Positions 59,361-64,000 of a stretch of 64,000 bases of DNA are shown piece after piece. The DNA lies in the NCBI RefSeq assembly GCF_900167055.1, contig NZ_FUXP01000002.1:62001-126000 (forward strand), read 5' to 3'. The notes under the pieces are model-generated. The model had not been told where the DNA came from. It did not search any database and saw nothing but the letters and a program-made list of their open reading frames with translations. The stretch is from Lysobacter spongiicola DSM 21749. Its GTDB lineage: Bacteria; Pseudomonadota; Gammaproteobacteria; Xanthomonadales; Xanthomonadaceae. Every line of letters begins with the position of its first letter. The stretch's first letter is position 1. Made by a program: the position numbers and the translations under genes.

Positions 59361-61337
59361 TCAGAGGTTCTCTTCCACTACCTCGACCTCCACCTGCTTC
59401 CGCAGGCGGGCCGTCATGGCCTGCAGATCTTCGGCACCGCCAATCTGGGCAAGCTGCTGGTAGAGCACCTCACGCTGCTCCGGCGGAACCTCCGCGGTGT
59501 CACCTGGAACCACCTTGTCCACGGTGAACACCACGGCGCGCCCATCTTCCAGCACCTCATGGCCGATGCCGGGCCCGCCTTCCCCGTCGATGCGCGTGGC
59601 GAATATCGCTTCGGATACGCCTTCGGCGACCAGCGGCGCGCCACGGGGGATGCCGGGGATCGCTTGCGGTGCAGGCAGGGTCTCGGCTTCCGCCAGCGCC
59701 TCCAGTGTCTCGCCGGCTTCCAGACGCTTGACCAGCGCCTCCACCCGCTCGGCAGCGGCCTTCCGGGCGAGATCGGCTCGAACCGCCGCCACGACCTCCT
59801 CCCGGACCTGCTCAAGTGGTCGGGCACTCTCCGGGGTGTGCTCCACCACGCGGATCCAGACGTGGTGGCGCGGCGCCACCTCGATCGGGTCGCTCGCGGT
59901 GCGGTCTTCGATACGCGTGCTGGAAAACGCCTCGCGCAGGATGTCCGGCTGGGCGGCAAGCCCTTGGGCCGATTCACGACTGAACGGGCCCAGCCTGCGG
60001 ATTTCCGCACCAGCTACCTCGGCCGCGGTCTGCAGCGTGTTCGGGTCGCTCAGGACGGCATCCACCACCTGCCCGGCCACCTCGCTGAACGACTCTTCCC
60101 GATCGGCTTCGGCCTGCTCGAGCGCCAGGGTGTCTCGCAGCTCCTCGAACGAAGCCATCTCACCGCCGGTCCGCACTTCACGCAACTGGACGACGTGCCA
60201 GCCGAAGTCGGTACGCACCGGCTCGCTTACTTCGCCCTGCTCCATCCCGAACAAGGCTTCCTCGAACTCGCCGGGCATCATCCCGCGGCCGACCCAGCCC
60301 AGGTCGCCGCCGCTGTTGCGCGAACCCGGATCATCGCTGTGCTCGGCGGCCAGCGCGGAAAAATCGGTGCTGGCGGTACGGGCGCGCTCCGCCAGTTGGG
60401 CCGCTTCCTCGCGGGCGGCATCCCACGCGGCTTCGTCGGCGTCGTCGGCCACCTCGACCAGGATGTGCGAGGCGAGTCGTTCTTCCTGTTCGCCCATCTG
60501 CGAACGCTGCTCCTCGTATCGTTCGCGCAATGCCTGCTCATCGACAGGTGGTGCGGGCAGCGAATCGGCGGTGAGCTCGAAGTACTCGAGCGTGACCGTC
60601 TCCGGGGCGCGGTAGTCGGCGGCGTGCGCCTCGTACCATGCCTGGACCTGTTCGTCGGTGACGGAGACAGGCTCCGCCTGCTCCGGCGGCGGCACCAGGA
60701 GAACCGTGGCATCGCGGCGCTCGCCCATCAGCCGGATAAGGCGGTCGAGCTCGGAGGTCGTGACGAAGTTGCTCCCGGCCACGGCCGCAGCGACCAGGCT
60801 CTGCTGGAGGCTGTCGCGGATGATCTGCTCGAACTGGGCCGGCGTCTGGTTCTGCGACGCAAGCGCAAGCTGGTAGCGCTGCGGGTCGAAACGCCCTTCC
60901 AGCTGGAATGCGGGCACCTGCTGGATTGCATTACGCACCATCGCGTCGCTCACCACGATGCCCGCCTGCTCGGCCGCCATCGCCTGCACCTGCTGGTCGA
61001 TCAGGGTGTCCAGCACCTCCAGCTTGGTTTCGCGACTCTGGAACGCCTCGTTGTCGAAGGCATCGGCCTGTTCGGCGCGGCGCTGCTGGCGAACCTGTTC
61101 GAACCGGTTGCGGAATTCGTCGACGGTGACTTCCTCGTGGCGCCACAGCACCGACACCGGCCAGAACGAAGGCGCCGATGACCACCACGTGGGCGGCGCC
61201 TTGATGTTCGCCACCGTGGTGTCGCTGCGCTGGACCATGTACTGATCCAACCCGAAGAAGGCAAAGGGAATGATCATCAGGCCGATGATCACGGTCGCAA
61301 CCCAGCCTGTGGTCTTGTCGCGGAGATTCTGCAGCAT
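59361..61337 (-). CDS. ppiD: Periplasmic folding chaperone PpiD (SurA-like/parvulin domain)
   Basis: A 658-residue protein anchored by one N-terminal helix ([20 protein letters not shown]). SurA-like chaperone helices occupy residues about 80-260 ([40 protein letters not shown]). The parvulin domain is at about 310-410: [30 protein letters not shown] and [27 protein letters not shown]. It assists secreted proteins emerging from SecYEG. The length matches the family (about 620-650). Lon and HupB genes upstream are the usual neighbours (lon-hupB-ppiD in E. coli), with three tRNA genes inserted between hupB and ppiD. Confidence 0.95.
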   Translation of the reverse strand: MLQNLRDKTTGWVATVIIGLMIIPFAFFGLDQYMVQRSDTTVANIKAPPTWWSSAPSFWPVSVLWRHEEVTVDEFRNRFEQVRQQRRAEQADAFDNEAFQSRETKLEVLDTLIDQQVQAMAAEQAGIVVSDAMVRNAIQQVPAFQLEGRFDPQRYQLALASQNQTPAQFEQIIRDSLQQSLVAAAVAGSNFVTTSELDRLIRLMGERRDATVLLVPPPEQAEPVSVTDEQVQAWYEAHAADYRAPETVTLEYFELTADSLPAPPVDEQALRERYEEQRSQMGEQEERLASHILVEVADDADEAAWDAAREEAAQLAERARTASTDFSALAAEHSDDPGSRNSGGDLGWVGRGMMPGEFEEALFGMEQGEVSEPVRTDFGWHVVQLREVRTGGEMASFEELRDTLALEQAEADREESFSEVAGQVVDAVLSDPNTLQTAAEVAGAEIRRLGPFSRESAQGLAAQPDILREAFSSTRIEDRTASDPIEVAPRHHVWIRVVEHTPESARPLEQVREEVVAAVRADLARKAAAERVEALVKRLEAGETLEALAEAETLPAPQAIPGIPRGAPLVAEGVSEAIFATRIDGEGGPGIGHEVLEDGRAVVFTVDKVVPGDTAEVPPEQREVLYQQLAQIGGAEDLQAMTARLRKQVEVEVVEENL

Positions 61338-61390
61338 GGTCCATTCGCGTCGGGGCGGAAGCCGCACAGTCTAGCGCGGTTGCCGCGGAC

Positions 61391-61417
61391 AAAAAAAAGC
61401 GCCGTTGCCGGCGCTTT
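61391..61417 (-). terminator. Intrinsic terminator after the tRNA cluster
   Basis: On the minus strand AAAGCGCCG and CGGCGCTTT form a 9-bp stem (61396-61417) with loop GCAA, followed by a run of eight T. It ends the hupB-tRNA transcript before ppiD, which therefore needs its own promoter. Confidence 0.92.
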
Positions 61418-61430
61418 CGGAAATCAGGAC

Positions 61431-61507
61431 TGGCGGAGCGGACGGGACTCGAACCCGCGACCTCCGGCGTGACAGGCCAGCATTCTAACCAACTGAACTA
61501 CCGCTCC
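61431..61507 (-). tRNA. tRNA-Asp(GTC), copy 1
   Basis: A 77-nt tRNA with encoded CCA. Anticodon loop CTGTCAC gives GTC; the acceptor is GGAGCGG/CCGCTCC with discriminator G; the T-arm is CGGGTTCGAGTCCCG. It differs from copy 2 only at the 5-68 acceptor pair (C-G here). Confidence 0.98.
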
Positions 61508-61574
61508 AACGTCCTTCAACTTTCCGGCGCCGCCTCCGTGCGATGCACGAAACCAACGCCCTCACTAAATGGAG

Positions 61575-61601
61575 AAGGCGCCGGGATGAACCCGACGCCT
61601 T
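61575..61601 (-). other. 11-bp hairpin between the two tRNA-Asp genes
   Basis: AAGGCGCCGGG (61575-61585) and CCCGACGCCTT (61591-61601) pair along 11 positions with one G-T when transcribed from the minus strand, around a 5-base loop. There is no T-run. It may be a processing or pausing signal in the polycistronic tRNA precursor. Confidence 0.55.
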
Positions 61602-61610
61602 CGGTACAAC

Positions 61611-61687
61611 TGGCGGAGTGGACGGGACTCGAACCCGCGACCTCCGGCGTGACAGGCCAGCATTCTAACCAACTGAACTACCACTCC
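61611..61687 (-). tRNA. tRNA-Asp(GTC), copy 2
   Basis: A 77-nt tRNA with encoded CCA, identical to copy 1 except that the acceptor is GGAGTGG/CCACTCC, so pair 5-68 is T-A. The two changes compensate each other and the stem is unbroken. Anticodon GTC. Confidence 0.98.
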
Positions 61688-61713
61688 GCACTTTGAACTC
61701 TTCTACCGGTGCC

Positions 61714-61788
61714 TGGTGGGTGCTGAGGGTTTCGAACCCCCGACCCTCTCCGTGTAAAGGAGACGCTCTACCACTGAGCTAAGCACCC
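61714..61788 (-). tRNA. tRNA-Val(TAC)
   Basis: A 75-nt tRNA with encoded CCA. Acceptor GGGTGCT/AGCACCC with discriminator A; anticodon arm TCTCC-TTTACAC-GGAGA gives TAC; T-arm GGGGGTTCGAAACCCTC. It is the first of the three tRNAs after hupB. Confidence 0.97.
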
Positions 61789-61832
61789 TTGAGTGCAGAA
61801 CCGGCGCTGATGGGCGCCGGCCGGTGAGCTGC

Positions 61833-62105
61833 TTAGTTTACAGCGTCCTTCAGAGCTTTGCCAGCCTTGAAAGCCGGATTCTTCGAAGCCTTGATCTTGA
61901 TGGTCTCGCCGGTCTTCGGGTTGCGACCCTGGCGGGCGGCGCGCTTGCGGACCTGGAAGGTTCCGAAGCCGACCAGCGTGACCGTGTCGCCCTTCTTCAG
62001 CGTCTTGGTGATGACGCTGACCACGGCGTCGACGGCATTGGCGGCGTCGGACTTGGACAGCTCTGCAGCGTCGGCGACGGCAGCAACAAAATCAGCCTTG
62101 TTCAT
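61833..62105 (-). CDS. hupB: DNA-binding protein HU-beta
   Basis: A 90-residue HU protein: [40 protein letters not shown] and [20 protein letters not shown], the DNA-bending arm and flanks, all standard. It is a main nucleoid protein. AGGAG lies 9 bases before the ATG. A well-formed promoter lies about 130 bases upstream (62233-62261). The gene follows lon, as in many proteobacteria, and is followed by tRNA-Val 44 bases on, so the tRNAs may be processed from the hupB mRNA. Confidence 0.98.
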   Translation of the reverse strand: MNKADFVAAVADAAELSKSDAANAVDAVVSVITKTLKKGDTVTLVGFGTFQVRKRAARQGRNPKTGETIKIKASKNPAFKAGKALKDAVN

Positions 62106-62232
62106 TCGTATGGACTCCTGGGCGGTGGGAACCGCGGTGCTCTGAGAATCGGACGACCGCCGCGCACGGCGGCCCCCCGATCGACCTTGCCGCAAAGGCG
62201 GCCCTTGCGGGGCCGCCCTGCGGTTGCCAGTT

Positions 62233-62261
62233 GTTATACCAGCGGCATTTTGGTGGTGCAA
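62233..62261 (-). promoter_or_regulatory. Sigma-70 promoter of hupB and the tRNA cluster
   Basis: On the minus strand TTGCAC (62256-62261), 17 bases, TATAAC (62233-62238), a good consensus match in a less GC-rich stretch. It would give a leader of about 120 nt before the hupB start. The remaining part of the 219-base gap between lon and hupB shows no other signal. Confidence 0.7.
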
Positions 62262-62324
62262 GACGGAAAGCTAGCAATGACGCGGGTTCCAGCGCATTTT
62301 GCGTCATTTGCGGAAATCGAAGGC

Positions 62325-64000
62325 TCAATGCTTGACGTCAGGCTGCGCGGCAGGTTTGTTTTTGCCCCTGACGGGCAGGTCGCCCTGTCCCTGCGCGGGC
62401 GTCGGCGTCACCGGCCGCTCCAGCGCCACGTCCAGCACCTCGTCGATCCACTTGGCAGTGACGATCTTCAGCCCCTGCGTCACGCTCTTGGGCAGATCGA
62501 CCAGGTCCTTTTCGTTCTCCGCCGGGATGACCACCGTGGTGATGCCACCACGGAGCGCGGCGAGCAGCTTCTCCTTCAGGCCGCCGATCGGCAGGACGCG
62601 TCCCCTGAGGGTGATCTCGCCGGTCATGGCGACCTCCGCGCGCACGGGGTTCTTCGTCAGCATCGAGACCAGCGCGGTCGCCATCGCAATGCCGGCGCTC
62701 GGACCATCCTTCGGCGTCGCCCCTTCCGGCACGTGCACGTGGATGTCCTGCTTCTGCAGGAACTCCAGGTCAATGCCGAGCGCCTCGGTACGCGCACGCA
62801 CCACCGACAACGCGGCCGAAGCGGACTCCTTCATCACGTCGCCCAATTGGCCGGTCAGCATCAACTGGCCCTTGCCCGGCACCATCGTGGTTTCGACCTG
62901 CAGCAGGTCGCCGCCCACCTCCGTCCACGCCAGCCCGGTCACCAGGCCGATTTCGTTCTGCTCCTCGGCGCGTCCGAAATCGAAGCGGCGCACGCCCAGG
63001 TACCTGTCGAGGTTCTTCGCGCTCACCTGCACCGTCTTGGTCTTCTTCGCCTGCGGGCCCGCCAGTGCGATCTCCTTGACCACCTTGCGCGCGATCTTGG
63101 AGATCTCGCGCTCAAGGTTGCGCACGCCGGATTCGCGGGTGTAGTAGCGGATGATGTCGCGCACCGCGGCCTCGCCCACCTTCAACTCCTCCGGCTTCAG
63201 ACCGTTGTTCTTGATCTGCTTGGGCAGCAGGTAGCGCATGGCGATGTTGAGCTTCTCCTCCTCGGTGTAGCCCGGGATACGGATCACTTCCATCCGGTCC
63301 AGCAGCGGGCCCGGGATGTTCAGCGAATTGGAAGTCGCCACGAACATCACCTCCGACAGGTCGAGGTCGACCTCCAGGTAATGGTCGTTGAAGGAGTGGT
63401 TCTGCTCGGGATCCAGCACCTCCAGCAGCGCCGAAGACGGATCGCCGCGGAAATCCATCGACATCTTGTCGATCTCGTCCAGCACGAACAGCGGGTTCTT
63501 CGTGCCCGCCTTGTTGAGGTTCTGCACGATCCTGCCGGGCATGGACCCGACGTAGGTGCGGCGGTGTCCGCGGATCTCCGCCTCGTCGCGCACGCCGCCC
63601 AGGCTCATGCGGATGAACTTGCGGTTGGTGGCCTTCGCGATGGACTGGCCCAGCGAGGTCTTGCCGACGCCGGGCGGTCCCACCAGGCACAGGATCGGCG
63701 CCTTCATCTGCTTCACGCGGGTCTGCACGGCCAGGTATTCGAGGATGCGCTCCTTGACCTTCTCCAGGCCGAAGTGGTCCGCGTCCAGCACCTCCTGGGC
63801 CGCGCGAAGGTCCTTGCGTACCTTGCTGCGCTTCTTCCACGGCACGCCCAGCAGCCAGTCCAGGTAGTTGCGCACCACCGCGGCCTCGGCCGACATCGGC
63901 GACATCTGCTTGAGCTTGTTGAGCTCGGCCTTGGCCTTGGCTTCCACCGGCTTGGGCATGCCGGCGGTAGCGATCCGGCGGGTCAGGTCCTCGATGTCGT
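62325..64000 (-). CDS. lon: ATP-dependent protease Lon, C-terminal part (5' end outside window)
   Basis: The frame is open to the window edge and reads [16 protein letters not shown] before [20 protein letters not shown], the end of the Lon N-terminal region, so the gene starts further right. The AAA+ module has Walker [21 protein letters not shown] and Walker [13 protein letters not shown]. The protease domain has the catalytic Ser in [18 protein letters not shown] and Lys in [17 protein letters not shown]. About 558 of the usual 800 or so residues are visible. Lon degrades misfolded and regulatory proteins in the cytoplasm. The C-terminal tail is basic and Pro-rich (PAAQPDVKH). Confidence 0.97.
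   Translation of the reverse strand, partial: DIEDLTRRIATAGMPKPVEAKAKAELNKLKQMSPMSAEAAVVRNYLDWLLGVPWKKRSKVRKDLRAAQEVLDADHFGLEKVKERILEYLAVQTRVKQMKAPILCLVGPPGVGKTSLGQSIAKATNRKFIRMSLGGVRDEAEIRGHRRTYVGSMPGRIVQNLNKAGTKNPLFVLDEIDKMSMDFRGDPSSALLEVLDPEQNHSFNDHYLEVDLDLSEVMFVATSNSLNIPGPLLDRMEVIRIPGYTEEEKLNIAMRYLLPKQIKNNGLKPEELKVGEAAVRDIIRYYTRESGVRNLEREISKIARKVVKEIALAGPQAKKTKTVQVSAKNLDRYLGVRRFDFGRAEEQNEIGLVTGLAWTEVGGDLLQVETTMVPGKGQLMLTGQLGDVMKESASAALSVVRARTEALGIDLEFLQKQDIHVHVPEGATPKDGPSAGIAMATALVSMLTKNPVRAEVAMTGEITLRGRVLPIGGLKEKLLAALRGGITTVVIPAENEKDLVDLPKSVTQGLKIVTAKWIDEVLDVALERPVTPTPAQGQGDLPVRGKNKPAAQPDVKH

Noticed and set aside
61469-61696. Open frame of 75 codons covering both tRNA-Asp genes (contains EWTGLEPATSGVTGQHSNQ)
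   Set aside because: This is the well-known spurious translation of tRNA genes; both copies fold as tRNA-Asp and the peptide is only their antisense reading.

Overview
The window reads as a chromosomal segment of a high-GC gammaproteobacterium of the Xanthomonadaceae/Lysobacteraceae (Lysobacter, Luteimonas or Xanthomonas type). This rests on the gene orders rpoE-rseA-degP-lepA-lepB-rnc-era-recO and rpmF-fabH-fabD-fabG-acpP-fabF-pabB-pabC-mltG-tmk-holB-pilZ, on a 249-residue KdkA next to a GT9 glycosyltransferase and a DUF6165 protein, and on an inverted pair of the GTAGGAGCGACGTGAGTCGC-type intergenic repeat. The DNA is gene-dense; no stretch over 300 bases lacks a gene. There is no prophage, insertion sequence or CRISPR array.

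Layout. 1-5.8 kb: end of an ECF sigma factor with a proline-rich membrane partner, a YigZ protein, an ABC exporter, and a DUF2946 gene abutting a copper-type TonB receptor that has lost its 5' end. 5.8-13 kb: minus-strand metabolism and RNA genes (GST, AidB-like dehydrogenase, cold-shock protein, MTA/MTI phosphorylase, hpt, nagZ, CYTH, rlmD). 13-16.4 kb: a ydbL-ydbH-like outer-membrane-homeostasis pair, divergent from a receiver-HPt regulator. 16.4-25.2 kb: recO back to rpoE, the envelope-stress and processing operon, with a clear sigma-E promoter. 25.3-27.4 kb: a fadJ-like gene. 27.4-38.3 kb: the type II fatty-acid, folate, cell-wall, dTMP and PilZ run. 38.3-41.4 kb: a membrane coiled-coil protein, Maf/YceF, and a frameshifted GT-C glycosyltransferase. 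41.4-45.9 kb: MoxR-DUF58-transglutaminase and Slp. 45.9-49.5 kb: HIT, recR, ybaB, dnaX, tRNA-Ser(GGA) and 4.5S RNA. 49.5-53.6 kb: moaA, a metallo-hydrolase, kdkA, GT9, DUF6165. 53.7-64 kb: tRNA-Ser(CGA), PP2C, dnaQ-rnhA-yafS divergent from gloB-mltD-like, fabI, ppiD, a tRNA-Asp/Asp/Val cluster, hupB and the 3' part of lon.

How it fits together. Envelope biogenesis dominates: RpoE, RseA and DegP sense and clear misfolded envelope proteins; LepB, PpiD and Lon handle export and proteolysis; the fab genes plus fabI supply acyl chains; MltG, NagZ and the MltD-like enzyme act on peptidoglycan; KdkA and GT9 act on LPS core.

No clearly new multi-gene system is visible. The most useful leads are two disrupted genes (copper receptor, GT-C glycosyltransferase), a possible YnbE-YdbL fusion lipoprotein, a GT9 gene without a convincing start codon, a REP doublet, and a tRNA-Asp pair differing only by one compensated base pair.
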